From Saccharospirillum sp. (GTDB taxonomy: Bacteria > Pseudomonadota > Gammaproteobacteria > Pseudomonadales > Natronospirillaceae): 64,000 bases of DNA. A program made the position numbers and the translations under genes. The stretch spans positions 62,001 through 126,000 of the forward strand of contig JAIUML010000004.1 in the NCBI GenBank assembly GCA_022565595.1, read 5' to 3'. A model generated the notes under the pieces. It saw only the letters and a list, made by a program, of their open reading frames with translations. It made no database searches and was not told the DNA's origin. Shown one piece after another: positions 36,391 through 46,584 of the stretch (positions within the stretch are counted from its first letter, which is position 1; each line of letters begins with the position of its first letter).

Positions 36391-37902
36391 ATGAGTGAAG
36401 TACTGTCCCATTATGTAAAAGACCGCCTCGAGTCAGACAGGATCTTGTTAATCATCTTGCTGGCACACGCGCCTTTCACCGCACTCTTGATCCCCATGGG
36501 CTACGGCACTTATCAATTTGCCATTATAGCGACACTGCTGGTTGTTGCATTGGCGGTTGTCGGTTTCCTCTTGTTGCGAGGACAGCGTGCGTACAGCGCT
36601 CTAACCGGGGTTCTCTTGATGACCTATTCGGCCATCATGATCCAGAGCCAACTGGGGCGCATCGAAATGCACTTTCACATCTTCGCCGCACTGGCTTTCC
36701 TGCTCATCTACCGTGACTGGCTTCCTATCGTCGTTGCTGCTGGTTTTATCGCCGTACATCACCTCCTGCTGACCGGCCTGCAATTGAACGAAGCCGTGAT
36801 CGGCAACATGCCTATCATGATTTACAACTATGGCTGTAGTTGGGGCATCGCCTTTTTGCATGCCGCTTTCGTCGTCATGGAAACGGCAGTGCTGGTATTT
36901 ATCGCCGTGCGCATGGCGTTGCAGCGTCAGATCAACTTTGCATTGATTGAACGCATTCAGCAAATTGCCGAAAACAAAGACTTGACTCAGACGATCACTA
37001 TTCGGCAGACCGATCCGACGGTACAAAGCTTTAACCAGCTTCAATCCAATATCCTGCACTTGATCAGTTCCCTCAAGACCTCCGTACACAACCTGAAAGA
37101 CTCTGCCGATCAACTGGGAGAACAATCCAGGAACACGAACAGGAACCTGGAACAGCAAATGATTCAGGTAGAGCAAGCTGCGCAGTCGACCTACGAGATG
37201 AAAAGCACCATCGACAGTGTTGCAGAGAATGCCAACCAGGCAGCCGAGGCCGCCAATGGTGCTACAGAACAGGTGAACACCAGCAGCAAATTGATGACTG
37301 AGTCCATCGAGGCAATCGAAGGTACCAACCAGACATTGGACGAAGCCAGTAAAACCATAGATTCGCTAATGAAAAGCGTCGAAAAAATAGGCTCAGTCGT
37401 TGGCACCATCAACGACATTTCCGAAAAAACCAATCTGCTGGCATTGAACGCTGCCATTGAAGCAGCACGAGCTGGGGAACAGGGCCGGGGGTTCGCTGTT
37501 GTCGCCGATGAAGTACGAAACTTGTCAGTCAGTACCCAGGAAGCCACTCATGAAATACAAACCATGATCGAGCAGCTAACCGATGGTACTGATAAAGTCA
37601 TAGCAATAATGGCGAGCGGCCAGGAAAAGGCACTTACATCCGCCAGATCCATACGCAGCCTCAACGAAGCTCTGGGCATCCTTAAAGGACTGATTGAAGG
37701 CTTGACCGATATGAATCTGCAAATTGCCACAGCGACTGAAGAGCAATCGGCAGCAGCTGATCAGATCAACAACAATGTTAAAACTATTTCAGAACAAAAC
37801 CGTACAGTGGTAAATGAAAGCAAGGACGTTCAGGCGCTCGCGGGGAAACTGGAGGCGCTTTCAAGTGAAGTGGATAAGCTGGTGAAGGACTACAAAAGTT
37901 GA
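36391..37902 (+). CDS. Methyl-accepting chemotaxis protein with six-TM histidine-rich sensor domain
   Basis: 503 residues. Instead of a periplasmic ligand domain there are six hydrophobic helices in residues 17-175 that carry M93-H94-F-H96, A-V-H123-H124 and L-H157 within or at the edges of the membrane. The cytoplasmic part begins near 180 and ends with the MCP hairpin tip ([20 protein letters not shown], then [13 protein letters not shown]). Histidines placed like this could hold a haem or copper ion; ligand identity is an inference. It is 3 bp downstream of the SCO copper protein and therefore co-transcribed. No C-terminal CheR-tether pentapeptide is obvious. Confidence 0.9.
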   Translation: MSEVLSHYVKDRLESDRILLIILLAHAPFTALLIPMGYGTYQFAIIATLLVVALAVVGFLLLRGQRAYSALTGVLLMTYSAIMIQSQLGRIEMHFHIFAALAFLLIYRDWLPIVVAAGFIAVHHLLLTGLQLNEAVIGNMPIMIYNYGCSWGIAFLHAAFVVMETAVLVFIAVRMALQRQINFALIERIQQIAENKDLTQTITIRQTDPTVQSFNQLQSNILHLISSLKTSVHNLKDSADQLGEQSRNTNRNLEQQMIQVEQAAQSTYEMKSTIDSVAENANQAAEAANGATEQVNTSSKLMTESIEAIEGTNQTLDEASKTIDSLMKSVEKIGSVVGTINDISEKTNLLALNAAIEAARAGEQGRGFAVVADEVRNLSVSTQEATHEIQTMIEQLTDGTDKVIAIMASGQEKALTSARSIRSLNEALGILKGLIEGLTDMNLQIATATEEQSAAADQINNNVKTISEQNRTVVNESKDVQALAGKLEALSSEVDKLVKDYKS

Positions 37903-37937
37903 TTATCACTTCTTGAGTAAAATAACTGGCTGCACAG

Positions 37938-37975
37938 GCAGGCTGACGCCTGCTACGTCGATGAGGATATCGACG
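37938..37975. repeat. Two adjacent hairpins after the chemoreceptor gene
   Basis: GCAGGC-TGAC-GCCTGC (37938-37953) and CGTCGAT-GAGGAT-ATCGACG (37956-37975) follow each other directly. Neither is followed by a T-run, although AAAAAAG follows at 37980-37986. They may terminate transcription weakly, protect the mRNA 3' end, or be a REP-like unit. Confidence 0.55.
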
Positions 37976-37985
37976 CTCCAAAAAA

Positions 37986-38217
37986 GCCGGCACTCCGGCT
38001 GCGGCCCGAGCCACCCCACTTTCGATTGAAGCCACAAACAAAAAGACCGGCTCAAGGCCGGTCTCTTTGTTCTGAATTTGGTCGGGCATGCAGGATTGGA
38101 TCTGGCCGGCACTCCGGCTGCGACCCGAGCCACCCCACTTTCGATTTAAGCCACAAACAAAAAGACCGGCTCAAGGCCGGTCTTTTTGTTCTGAATTTGG
38201 TCGGGCATGCAGGATTT
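37986..38217. repeat. Tandem duplication of tRNA-Pro 3' end plus terminator
   Basis: Segment 37986-38098 is repeated at 38105-38217 with an exact 119-bp offset and few differences. Each copy contains CCGGCACTCCGGCTGCG, a hairpin terminator (AAAAAGACCGG/CCGGTCTTTTT type) and the first ~20 bases of the tRNA-Pro 3' end (TGGTCGGGCATGCAGGATT). The distal copy holds only this tRNA fragment, with decayed continuation. Recombination at a tRNA gene or slippage could have made it; no integrase is nearby. Confidence 0.9.
38157..38189 (-). terminator. Intrinsic terminator of tRNA-Pro
   Basis: Thirteen-bp stem ACAAAAAGACCGG (38157-38169) with its complement (38177-38189), loop CTCAAGG. The stem has A/T runs on both sides, so it can work in either direction. 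It lies 8 bp after the tRNA 3' CCA on the minus strand. A near copy with one mismatch lies at about 38038-38070. Confidence 0.85.
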
Positions 38218-38274
38218 GAACCTGCGACCCTCGCCACCCCATGACGATGCGCTACCAGACTGCGCTAATGCCCG
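38198..38274 (-). tRNA. tRNA-Pro(GGG)
   Basis: 77 nt on the minus strand. The acceptor stem CGGGCAT/ATGCCCG is perfect, followed by discriminator A and an encoded CCA. D arm GCGC-AGTCTGGTA-GCGC; anticodon arm TCGTC-ATGGGGT-GGCGA (one G-U pair), with anticodon GGG at loop positions 34-36; T arm GCAGG-TTCAAAT-CCTGC. It reads CCC and CCU proline codons. Confidence 0.96.
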
Positions 38275-38286
38275 AAAACGTTGCGA

Positions 38287-38314
38287 ATAATACGCTAAGC
38301 GATTGAATAATCAA
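38287..38314 (-). promoter_or_regulatory. Sigma70 promoter of tRNA-Pro
   Basis: On the minus strand TTGATT (38309-38314) and TATTAT (38287-38292) are 16 bp apart. The tRNA 5' end at 38274 follows 12 bp after the -10. Confidence 0.65.
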
Positions 38315-38332
38315 GCGTTTTCTTGAGAAACT

Positions 38333-38695
38333 TTAGTCATCCGAGAGGAGTTTGAGCACGGCTTCGAGTTCACGGATCATATCCTGAATCAAGGCCTGCT
38401 GTTGCACTACCAATGCGCCCTCGGTTTCCGGCTCGGTAAGTTTTTGCCGCGCACCGCCAATGGTGAATCCGTCCTCATAAAGAAGATGACGAATCTGGCG
38501 GATGAGAACGACGTCATCCCTTTGGTAGTAACGCCTGTTTCCTCGGCGCTTTACCGGACTGAGTTGCGGAAATTCCTGCTCCCAGTAGCGAAGGACATGA
38601 GGCTTGACTGCACACAAGTCACTGACTTCGCCGATTGTAAAGTAACGCTTCCCTGGGATAGGAGGCAATTCATCATTCTGGCTCGGTTCCAGCAT
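38333..38695 (-). CDS. MerR-family transcriptional regulator
   Basis: 120 residues. The MerR winged helix reads [20 protein letters not shown] then [19 protein letters not shown], followed by a short dimerisation helix; there is no effector-binding domain, so the signal is not apparent. A gene like this usually lies directly after ihfA in gammaproteobacteria, as here with a 23-bp overlap. Targets are unknown. Confidence 0.9.
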   Translation of the reverse strand: MLEPSQNDELPPIPGKRYFTIGEVSDLCAVKPHVLRYWEQEFPQLSPVKRRGNRRYYQRDDVVLIRQIRHLLYEDGFTIGGARQKLTEPETEGALVVQQQALIQDMIRELEAVLKLLSDD

Positions 38696-38975
38696 ATGCC
38701 TCGACTTTAACCTTCAGCTTCTGGCCTGGACGAAAGGTCACGACCCGTCGCGCCGAGATAGGAATCTCTTCGCCGGTCTTGGGGTTCCGCCCCGGGCGTT
38801 GCCGCTTATCTCGCAGGTCGAAGTTGCCGAACCCCGAGAGTTTCACTTGCTCGTTATGTACCAGAGATTCCCGAATCTCTTCAAAGAAGATTTCGACCAT
38901 TTCCTTGGCTTCGCGCTTGTTGAGGCCTAGCTCCTCATACAGGCGTTCCGCCATCTCTGCTTTAGTCAGGGCCAT
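38673..38975 (-). CDS. ihfA: Integration host factor subunit alpha
   Basis: 100 residues. [18 protein letters not shown] at the start, the conserved [20 protein letters not shown] and [19 protein letters not shown] arm with the intercalating proline are diagnostic of IHF-alpha. It bends DNA as a heterodimer with IHF-beta (not in this window). It lies 2 bp after pheT, the canonical pheST-ihfA order. Confidence 0.97.
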   Translation of the reverse strand: MALTKAEMAERLYEELGLNKREAKEMVEIFFEEIRESLVHNEQVKLSGFGNFDLRDKRQRPGRNPKTGEEIPISARRVVTFRPGQKLKVKVEAYAGTEPE

Positions 38976-38977
38976 AG

Positions 38978-41353
38978 CTAGCTCCTCAACGCAGCATTGT
39001 ACCTCGTCTGCAAGGTGGTGATGATGGAATCCATCAAATTGTTTATTTCATCATCAGTAAGAGTGCGCGAAGCGCTCTGCCAGGTCAAGCCTAAAGCGAC
39101 ACTTTTTCTTTGCGAATCAATGCCTTTGCCACGATAGATGTCAAACAAGTTCAGGCTTTCAAGGTCATCGCCTGCCTTTTCACGAACACTGTTCATAACA
39201 TCACTGACCGACACTTCTTCATCCACAACGACCGCCAGGTCACGGCTGGAGCTGGGGTAGCGCGACAAGGGTGTAAATGCCGGCAGTTCCGATTTCAGCG
39301 TTTTATCAAGGCGCAGCTCAAACAGAAAGGTCGGTTGTTTAATATCCAGCTGGCGCATCAACGAGGGGTGCAGGGCACCAATAAAGCCAGCCAGTTTGCC
39401 GTCACGCTCGATGCGAGCACACTGCCCAGGATGCAATGCGCTGTGCTGGCCAGGTACAAATTCGAATTCCGCACCCTTGATCAAACTCAGAACCTGCTCA
39501 AGGTCGCCCTTGGTGTCAAAGAAATCGAGCATTTCGTTGCCACTGTGCCAGGCTTTGGGGGTGCGTGTTCCAGTAGCCACAGCAGCCAACATCGCCACCT
39601 GCTCGGTACCCGCTTCTGTTGAACGGAAACGCAGCCCTGTTTCAAACAAGCGCACACGTTCCTGCTGCCTTTTCAGGTTGTAGGTCATGGCCTTGAGCAA
39701 ACCGGGCCAGAGTGATACCCGCATGACGGCCATATCGGCAGATATGGGGTTGGCCAGTTCTATGCCCTTCTCTTTAGGGAACATGGCCTGTTGCAAGCCA
39801 GGCTCAACAAAGCTGTAGGTAATGGCTTCCTGGTATCCTAGCGAAGCCAGGCGATCAACCAGCCGTGCCAGTGGTGTGTTCTGCTCGATATCCCCTCTGG
39901 GGGCCAGAGCGGCCGAAGGCACAGACACCGGCAGGCGGTTGTAGCCATAGACTCGGGCAATCTCTTCGATCAGATCTTCACGAATCGCCATATCGAAGCG
40001 CCAACTGGGCGCCTTTACCGTCCAGGCGGCATCCGATTCGGAGACAAATTCAAAGCCCAACCCAGCAAGAATCCGACGCACTTCGGTCGCAGCAATCGGC
40101 ATTCCCAGGGCGGCTTCGACCACATCGCCAGTCAAACTGATTTCAGCGGCTTTGGGCAACTGGCTGGTGTCTTCTTCGATCACCAGAGGGCCTGGCTCGG
40201 CACCGCAGATGTCGACCAGCAACGCTGTTGCACGTTCTACAGCCAGTGCCTGAGCAGTCGGGTCGACACCACGCTCAAACCGGTGGCTGGCATCGGTGTG
40301 CAGCCCATATTGGCGCGCACGACCGGCAATTTCCAGGGGGGCAAAGAAGGCACTCTCAAGGAAGACGCGCCGCGTCTCGGTTGATACGCCACTTTGCTCA
40401 CCGCCCATCACCCCCGCCATGGCCAGAGGCCCCTTGGCATCGGCAATGACCAGCACCTGGTCATTCATTTCGATGGTCTGGCCATCGAGCAACTCCAGGC
40501 TTTCGCCCGGCTTCGCGCGCCGAACGATGATGGCATCGTTCAATCGATCGAGGTCAAAACCGTGCAGGGGTTGACCCAACTCCAGCATGACGTAGTTGGT
40601 AACATCCACCACCGGATCAATGGAACGCAGGCCTGAACGGCGCAGCCGCTCAACCATCCACAGCGGGGTAGCCGCTGCGACGTTGACGTTATTCAGCACG
40701 CGGCCGACGTATCGTGGGCAGCCAGTGTAGTCCTCGATGCGAACCGGGAAGACGTCCTGGTGTACCGCTTCGATGCTGGGAATTTCAGGGCCCTTGACAG
40801 GGGCTTCGTTCAATACGCCCACTTCACGGGCAAGGCCGGCAATGCTAAGGCAATCTGCCCGGTTAGGGGTCAAGTCGACTTCGATGCTCAGATCATTCAG
40901 GCGCAGCAGTTCACGCAGGTCCGTACCCAGGGGTGCATCAGGCACCAGTTCCATGATGCCTTCATGGTTTTCTGACAGACCCAGCTCTTTTTCACTGCAC
41001 AGCATGCCCTGGCTTTCTACCTGACGGAGCTTGGCTTTCTTGATCTTGAAATCACCGGGCAGCGTCGCGCCGACCTGAGCCAGCGCTACCTTGATGCCGG
41101 CTCGGGCGTTGGGTGCACCGCATACGACCTGAAATGTCTCCACGCCATTGGAGACCTGGCAGACCTGCAACTTGTCGGCATTGGGGTGTGGCTCACAGCC
41201 CACCACTTCGGCTACAACAACGCCGTCAAAGGCGTCGGCAACCGGTTCTGAGCCATCGACTTCCAGGCCCGCCATGGTGATCTGGTCCATCAAATCCTGG
41301 GCGCTGATGCTCGGGTTTACCCATTCGCGCAGCCACTGTTCACTGAATTTCAT
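38978..41353 (-). CDS. pheT: Phenylalanine-tRNA ligase beta subunit
   Basis: 791 residues, standard length. The N-terminal EMAP-type tRNA-binding domain ([18 protein letters not shown], then [13 protein letters not shown]), B3/B4 editing domain, B5 domain, catalytic-like core and the C-terminal anticodon-binding FDX-ACB domain ([20 protein letters not shown]) are present in order. It forms the alpha2-beta2 enzyme with PheS. Between pheS and pheT lie 96 bp carrying a 53-bp palindromic repeat, an unusual insertion in an otherwise compact operon. Confidence 0.98.
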   Translation of the reverse strand: MKFSEQWLREWVNPSISAQDLMDQITMAGLEVDGSEPVADAFDGVVVAEVVGCEPHPNADKLQVCQVSNGVETFQVVCGAPNARAGIKVALAQVGATLPGDFKIKKAKLRQVESQGMLCSEKELGLSENHEGIMELVPDAPLGTDLRELLRLNDLSIEVDLTPNRADCLSIAGLAREVGVLNEAPVKGPEIPSIEAVHQDVFPVRIEDYTGCPRYVGRVLNNVNVAAATPLWMVERLRRSGLRSIDPVVDVTNYVMLELGQPLHGFDLDRLNDAIIVRRAKPGESLELLDGQTIEMNDQVLVIADAKGPLAMAGVMGGEQSGVSTETRRVFLESAFFAPLEIAGRARQYGLHTDASHRFERGVDPTAQALAVERATALLVDICGAEPGPLVIEEDTSQLPKAAEISLTGDVVEAALGMPIAATEVRRILAGLGFEFVSESDAAWTVKAPSWRFDMAIREDLIEEIARVYGYNRLPVSVPSAALAPRGDIEQNTPLARLVDRLASLGYQEAITYSFVEPGLQQAMFPKEKGIELANPISADMAVMRVSLWPGLLKAMTYNLKRQQERVRLFETGLRFRSTEAGTEQVAMLAAVATGTRTPKAWHSGNEMLDFFDTKGDLEQVLSLIKGAEFEFVPGQHSALHPGQCARIERDGKLAGFIGALHPSLMRQLDIKQPTFLFELRLDKTLKSELPAFTPLSRYPSSSRDLAVVVDEEVSVSDVMNSVREKAGDDLESLNLFDIYRGKGIDSQRKSVALGLTWQSASRTLTDDEINNLMDSIITTLQTRYNAALRS

Positions 41354-41400
41354 ACTGTGTTACCAATCCTGATTCTGTGTTGTCCCAATGTGGGCCCGGT

Positions 41401-42484
<1,084 letters not shown>

Positions 42485-42550
42485 TCAAGACTCACAGAAA
42501 AAGGCCACACTATAAGGATGAAGCCAAAATAAGCAACTGCCTTAACCAGT

Positions 42551-42631
42551 CCTTACCAGAAACAACGTTTCTGGTAAGGCACGAACGCGGTGCACGGATG
42601 CACCGCCATAATCAAGCACTTAAGTGCTTGA
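42551..42631. repeat. Cluster of three strong hairpins upstream of pheS
   Basis: In order: a 13-bp stem CCTTACCAGAAAC-AAC-GTTTCTGGTAAGG (42551-42579), GCGGTGCA-CGGA-TGCACCGC (42587-42606) and the perfect 20-bp palindrome at 42612-42631 (TCAAGCACTT with its complement). They fill the gap between pheS and pyrI with two further hairpins (42642-42665, 42677-42697). No coding frame is credible here. Confidence 0.8.
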
Positions 42632-42641
42632 ATATGCGAGC

Positions 42642-42665
42642 CAGGAAAAATCACGCTTTTTCCTG
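42642..42665 (-). terminator. Terminator-like hairpin after pyrI
   Basis: CAGGAAAAA-TCACGC-TTTTTCCTG has a 9-bp stem, with the T-run in the stem itself. It lies 43 bp downstream of pyrI on the minus strand and is partly shared with the 53-bp repeat. Confidence 0.5.
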
Positions 42666-42711
42666 AGCGACTCCGCGAAACGACAGGAAGTCGTTTCAGG
42701 ATGGAAACTAG
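42659..42711. repeat. 53-bp palindromic repeat, copy 2 (after pyrI)
   Basis: Runs from TTTCCTGAGCG to AAACTAG, whose CTA is the pyrI stop codon. The hairpin is GAAACGAC-AGGAA-GTCGTTTC (42677-42697). Against copy 1 the flanks are conserved while both arms change together, so pairing is kept. Confidence 0.85.
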
Positions 42712-43199
42712 CCCGCCTCGGTAAAGAGGGTATCGGCAAAGCTGCGTTCGCAGTAGTCACATCGCAGCAGGACCTGGGCTGAGCGCTGTGGTTGCGCCGG
42801 ACGTTGTATGACGGTAAAACGGCTGTCCACCGGCTCGTTATGGGTGATGCAATTGGTGTTCGGGCAGGTAAATACCCCGACAAAACGCTCCGGCAAACCA
42901 ATGGAGAACTTTTTAACGACCCGGTAATCTTCGATAATGTTGACGGTCGCATCGGGCGCGAACAATGCCAGTTCAGCAGCGTCGTTTTCGGTGAAGCGCC
43001 ATTCATCGATCTTGATCAGGTCCTTAAGGCCGGAACCTCCACTGGGCAGATTCAGTCCGACGGTCAAGCGGGCCTGGGCATTGCGGATCTGCAGTCGGCT
43101 GAGAATGGTTAACCCCTTGCCGGCGGGAATATGGTCAATCACTGTCCCGGTCTGAATGGCTTCCACCATCAACTTGGTTTTGGTATCAGGCATCGGCAT
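42708..43199 (-). CDS. pyrI: Aspartate carbamoyltransferase regulatory subunit
   Basis: 163 residues. The allosteric nucleotide domain ([18 protein letters not shown] ... TVGLNLPSG) and the C-terminal zinc domain with C-x5-C ... C-x2-C (CPNTNC; CDYC) match E. coli PyrI. It gives CTP/ATP control to the PyrB trimers. It overlaps the pyrB end by 14 bp and is thus translated after pyrB. Start ATG 43199; ATG 43193 is also possible. Confidence 0.96.
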   Translation of the reverse strand: MPMPDTKTKLMVEAIQTGTVIDHIPAGKGLTILSRLQIRNAQARLTVGLNLPSGGSGLKDLIKIDEWRFTENDAAELALFAPDATVNIIEDYRVVKKFSIGLPERFVGVFTCPNTNCITHNEPVDSRFTVIQRPAQPQRSAQVLLRCDYCERSFADTLFTEAG

Positions 43200-44133
43200 G
43201 GCCCTCCCCTTCGATCCTGGCTTCGTTCATGACCAGCGACAGCAGCGACTGGCGAGTGTAGACACCGTTTTCTGCCTGCTGGAAATAATAGGCATGAGGG
43301 GTGTGATCCACGGCCGGATGTATTTCATCGACCCGAGGCAAAGGGTGCATGATCTTCATATGGGGCTGCGCATGCTCGAGCATTTCGGCACGCAGCACGT
43401 ATTGTGAGGCCAGGTGCATGTATTCGGTGGGGTCAAAGCGTTCTTTTTGCACACGGGTAACGTAGAGCAGATCCACTTTGGGGATCACGGCTTCGAGTGA
43501 GTCGACATATTCAAAGGGAATGCCGGCTTCGGTCAGGTTGTCTTCTATGTAGCTGGGCATGGCCAGGGCCTGAGGCGCCACGAAATAGAAGTGTGGCGAG
43601 TAGTGGCTTAGCGCCTGAGCAAGGGAATGGACGGTGCGACCGTATTTGAGATCACCGACCATGGCAATCTTCAGCCCTTCGAGCCGGCCCTGACATTCGG
43701 CGATGGAGAACAGGTCCAGCAGGGTTTGGGTCGGGTGCTGGTTGGCACCATCACCGCCGTTAAAGACGGGAATATTGGCGACTTCAGCAGCAAGGCGTGC
43801 AGAGCCCTCCTGGGGGTGACGCATGATAATGGCGTCGGCGTAGGAAGCGATCATGCGGATACTGTCAGACAGGGTTTCCCCCTTTTTGGCGGAAGTGTTG
43901 CCGCTGTCGGAGAAGCCAATCAGGGTGCCACCGAGACGCTGTACGGCAGTCTCGAACGAGAGCCGAGTGCGCGTAGACGCTTCAAAGAAGCAACTGGCGA
44001 CCAATTTACCATGCAGCAAGGGCTGTGCGCCCTGGCGTTTGAGTATGGCTGCTCGGTCTATAATGGCATTGAGGTCGTTTTTCGATAAGTCGCGAATGGA
44101 GACGATGTCGCGACCAAAGAGGGGGTTAGGCAT
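43186..44133 (-). CDS. pyrB: Aspartate carbamoyltransferase catalytic subunit
   Basis: 315 residues from the ATG at 44133. The carbamoyl-phosphate loop [14 protein letters not shown], the HPTQTLLD motif and [10 protein letters not shown] are intact. It catalyses the first committed step of pyrimidine synthesis. The length and the adjacent pyrI indicate the enteric-type class B holoenzyme, unlike the PyrB-PyrC' type of Pseudomonas. The untranslated leader after the -10 box is about 20 bp, too short for the pyrL attenuator known in E. coli. Confidence 0.97.
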   Translation of the reverse strand: MPNPLFGRDIVSIRDLSKNDLNAIIDRAAILKRQGAQPLLHGKLVASCFFEASTRTRLSFETAVQRLGGTLIGFSDSGNTSAKKGETLSDSIRMIASYADAIIMRHPQEGSARLAAEVANIPVFNGGDGANQHPTQTLLDLFSIAECQGRLEGLKIAMVGDLKYGRTVHSLAQALSHYSPHFYFVAPQALAMPSYIEDNLTEAGIPFEYVDSLEAVIPKVDLLYVTRVQKERFDPTEYMHLASQYVLRAEMLEHAQPHMKIMHPLPRVDEIHPAVDHTPHAYYFQQAENGVYTRQSLLSLVMNEARIEGEGHADA

Positions 44134-44160
44134 TCCGTGGGTCTCGGTCGGATTTGCGGC

Positions 44161-44166
44161 ATTATA
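44161..44166 (-). promoter_or_regulatory. -10 box of the pyrBI promoter
   Basis: TATAAT on the minus strand, 28 bp before the pyrB start; no good -35 is seen 17 bp upstream. In the divergent space to 44346, TATAGT at about 44273-44278 could serve the antiporter operon. Confidence 0.5.
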
Positions 44167-44346
44167 GCGGAAGCTTGGGTGACCTCCTAGAGGGGCGTTC
44201 GGAGTCAGGAGTCTGAATTTACAAGCACTGAACACTGATCCGGATTAAAAATAGTACGCTATAGTCCTGTTAGACTTGAGTATTGGCTGAACGGCCACAA
44301 TCGACATAGACGACTGACTATTTCAACAGCAGCAAAACGGGAGCTC

Positions 44347-44841
44347 ATGAAGCAGGAACCTTCACCAAACACCCTTTTCTCCTGGACGGCCTTTTTCGGC
44401 TGGTGCCTCACCTTTGCGCTGCTCTGGGCATTATTGGCGGGCGGACAGGGCTGGGGCTTTGGTGGGATCGCTGTGGTGGCGGCATCGGCTATGACCGTCT
44501 GGCTCAAACCGGCAGTGCGCTTGCCGGGGTGGCGTTATCTGCCTGCTTTTCTCTGGTTCTTCCTGCGCTCGGCGGTTCATGGCGGTTGGGATGTGGCCAT
44601 TCGCGCCTGGCAACCCTCCTTGCCCATTCACCCGGATTGGGTGGAGTATGAGATGCGTTCCGAAGACGCTCGCGTGCGCTTGATGCTGTCCGCAATGGTC
44701 GGTTTGTTGCCTGGCACTCTGGCCTCTCACTACGATGGCAGTCGCCTGGTTATCCATGCACTGGATAGTCGGCAAGAATGGGCTGCGACCGTTGAGACAC
44801 TCGAAACCCATCTGATACAGCTATTGGAGGGTCGGAGCTGA
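44347..44841 (+). CDS. mrpE: Cation/proton antiporter subunit E (MrpE/MbhA type)
   Basis: 164 residues. Two N-terminal helices (about 12-50) and a WFFLRSAVHGGWDVAIRAW segment are followed by a soluble domain with LMLSAMVGLLPGTLASHYDG, typical of MrpE. GGGAG precedes the ATG. First gene of an eight-gene operon with every junction overlapping. MrpE is needed for stability of the antiporter complex in the inner membrane. Confidence 0.92.
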   Translation: MKQEPSPNTLFSWTAFFGWCLTFALLWALLAGGQGWGFGGIAVVAASAMTVWLKPAVRLPGWRYLPAFLWFFLRSAVHGGWDVAIRAWQPSLPIHPDWVEYEMRSEDARVRLMLSAMVGLLPGTLASHYDGSRLVIHALDSRQEWAATVETLETHLIQLLEGRS

Positions 44842-45092
44842 TGCTGTGGCTGATCAGTCTGCTGCTGTTGACGGTAATGGCCAGTATGGTTCGCGTAGTC
44901 GTGGGGCCGACGCGGGCCGATCGTCTGCTTGCCATACAACTCTTTGGCACGGCAGGCACGGCAGTGTTGTTGATGATGGCCTACCTCTGGGGGCAACCTG
45001 CCCTGATCGATGCAGCTCTGATCATCGCTCTGTTAGCGGCTGTGATTACCTCGGCACTGGTGCAGTTTTTAAGGAGGGAGCACCATGATTGA
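44841..45092 (+). CDS. mrpF: Antiporter subunit F (MrpF/MbhB type)
   Basis: 83 residues, three helices. VRVVVGPTRADRLLAIQLFG is the MrpF signature, and the second helix carries the conserved aspartate in LIDAALIIALLAAV. Its ATG shares the last base of the mrpE stop. MrpF is essential for antiport in Bacillus-type Mrp complexes. Confidence 0.93.
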   Translation: MLWLISLLLLTVMASMVRVVVGPTRADRLLAIQLFGTAGTAVLLMMAYLWGQPALIDAALIIALLAAVITSALVQFLRREHHD

Positions 45093-45396
45093 GTTCACAG
45101 CCATTCTGGCCTGGCCCTTTTTGCTGGCTGGCGCCTTCTTCTTCATTGCTGGCACCCTGGGCGTGCTTCGATTTCCGGACATATACAGTCGCCTGCACGC
45201 GGTCACCAAGGCCGATACTCTGGGGCTTGGCTTGACCGTCATTGGCCTCGGGCTCCTGTCCGGGAGCTTGAGAACCACTCTGCTGATGATCCTGGTCTGG
45301 TTGTTGGTTATGGCCTCCGGCGCTACGGCCTGCCAGTTACTCGCCCGCTACGAGCGAGAGCGCCCCCAGGTGGAGGACGAAAATGGCGGTCGTTGA
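45085..45396 (+). CDS. mrpG: Antiporter subunit G (MrpG/MbhC type)
   Basis: 103 residues, three helices. FFFIAGTLGVLRFPDIYSRLHA is the MrpG hallmark, followed by KADTLGLGLTVIGLGL. Overlaps mrpF by 8 bp and the next gene by 14 bp. Confidence 0.93.
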   Translation: MIEFTAILAWPFLLAGAFFFIAGTLGVLRFPDIYSRLHAVTKADTLGLGLTVIGLGLLSGSLRTTLLMILVWLLVMASGATACQLLARYERERPQVEDENGGR

Positions 45397-46294
45397 CTGG
45401 GTCTATGACGGCCTGCTGGCCTTGCTGGTTCTCGGCCTGGCCGCAGGCGCGTTGTACAGCTTGTCGCTTTATCGGGCAGTGGTTTTCTATATTGCGCTCG
45501 GCCTGGTTCTGGCATTGGTTTGGGCACGCCTTGGGGCGCCAGATCTGGCCCTGGCAGAAGCAGCCATCGGTGCCGGGCTGACGGGTGTTCTGCTGTTGTC
45601 TGCACTCAAGCACCAACCAAACAAGGCTCGTCTGATGGGGTGGCCCTGGCTTCCTGGACTCACAGGAATCGCCATCTTGCTGCTGTTGATCATGATGGTG
45701 AAAGCGGTGTGGGGCTTACCCCAGGGCATGGCGGCCGTCGGTCAGGCCGCCTTACTGGCGGTACCAGAGAGTGGGGTCGAGCATCCGGTTACTGCGGTTC
45801 TGCTCAACTTCCGGGCATGGGACACCCTGCTCGAGGTCCTGGTGGTATTGCTGGCGCTGCTGGCACTGCGCCAGTTGACTCTGCCCGACGAGACATTCCC
45901 CGACGCCTGGCCACTGCTGCTGGCCTGGAGTCGTTTGCTGGCGCCGCTAAGCCTGCTACTGGGCATATACCTGCTGTGGCGCGGTGCAGATGCTCCCGGT
46001 GGCGCTTTCCAGTCGGGCGCCTTGATTGCCGCAGGCCTGTTGATGCTGCGCCTGGTCGGCTTGTCACCGGCCCTACCCTGGTCACGCTTCGGTGTGCGCT
46101 TGAGCATACTGATCGGACCGACCATATTTTTGCTGGCCGCCATGGCAACAGCCAGTCTGGGAGCAGGCTGGCTGGCGTTCCCGCCTGACTGGAGCAAGGC
46201 TCTGATTCTGCTGATCGAGGTTGCTGCAACCACCTCGATCGCCATTTCCCTGGCTCTGTTGGTTGGCAGTGACAGCCGGGAGTTGAATCAATGA
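45383..46294 (+). CDS. Fused MbhD-MbhE-MrpB antiporter subunit
   Basis: 303 residues joining three units that are separate in archaeal Mbh. The MbhD-like part (DUF4040; about 1-75) has LGAPDLALAEAAIGAGLTGVLL with its conserved acidic residues. The MbhE-like part (about 85-165) has EHPVTAVLLNFRAWDTLLEV. The MrpB part (about 170-303) has LYLLWRGADAPGGAFQSGAL. In standard Mrp operons the first two are the C-terminus of MrpA, so here they have moved to MrpB. Overlaps both neighbours. Confidence 0.88.
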   Translation: MAVVDWVYDGLLALLVLGLAAGALYSLSLYRAVVFYIALGLVLALVWARLGAPDLALAEAAIGAGLTGVLLLSALKHQPNKARLMGWPWLPGLTGIAILLLLIMMVKAVWGLPQGMAAVGQAALLAVPESGVEHPVTAVLLNFRAWDTLLEVLVVLLALLALRQLTLPDETFPDAWPLLLAWSRLLAPLSLLLGIYLLWRGADAPGGAFQSGALIAAGLLMLRLVGLSPALPWSRFGVRLSILIGPTIFLLAAMATASLGAGWLAFPPDWSKALILLIEVAATTSIAISLALLVGSDSRELNQ

Positions 46295-46584
46295 CGGAGT
46301 TTCAACTCTTTCTGGGCCTGGGCCTGTTGCTTTTTCTGCTGGGGGTGCATGGTTTGGTGCTTTCCGAGCATACCATTCGCCGCCTGATTGCCATCAATGT
46401 CAGCGGCGGCGGGGTATTTCTGGTGATGGTGAGCCTGGCCAGCCGTGGCGACAGTGTCGACCCGGTGATGCAGGCGCTGGTGGTTACTGGCCTGGTGGTT
46501 GCCGTCAGTGCCACGGCCTTTGCACTGCGCCTGGGCAGTGCCCTGACTCGGGCCGAGTCCAGCGACAGGGAGGGTGACCATTGA
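46291..46584 (+). CDS. mrpC: Antiporter subunit C (MrpC, NuoK-like)
   Basis: 97 residues, three helices, NuoK/MrpC fold: GLLLFLLGVHGLVLSEHTIRR, then LIAINVSGGGVFLVMV, and DPVMQALVVTGLVVAVSATA with the conserved DP-x-x-QALVxTGLVV motif. ATGA overlap with the gene before it. Part of the proton path next to the MrpD-type subunits. Confidence 0.94.
   Translation: MTEFQLFLGLGLLLFLLGVHGLVLSEHTIRRLIAINVSGGGVFLVMVSLASRGDSVDPVMQALVVTGLVVAVSATAFALRLGSALTRAESSDREGDH

Noticed and set aside
37903-38275. CRISPR array or integron-like repeats near the tRNA
   Set aside because: Only two copies of a long (113-bp) block exist, without short regular repeats, spacers, cas or integrase genes.
44134-44260. pyrBI attenuator and leader peptide
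   Set aside because: The distance from the -10 box to pyrB is under 30 bp and no leader ORF or terminator hairpin is present.
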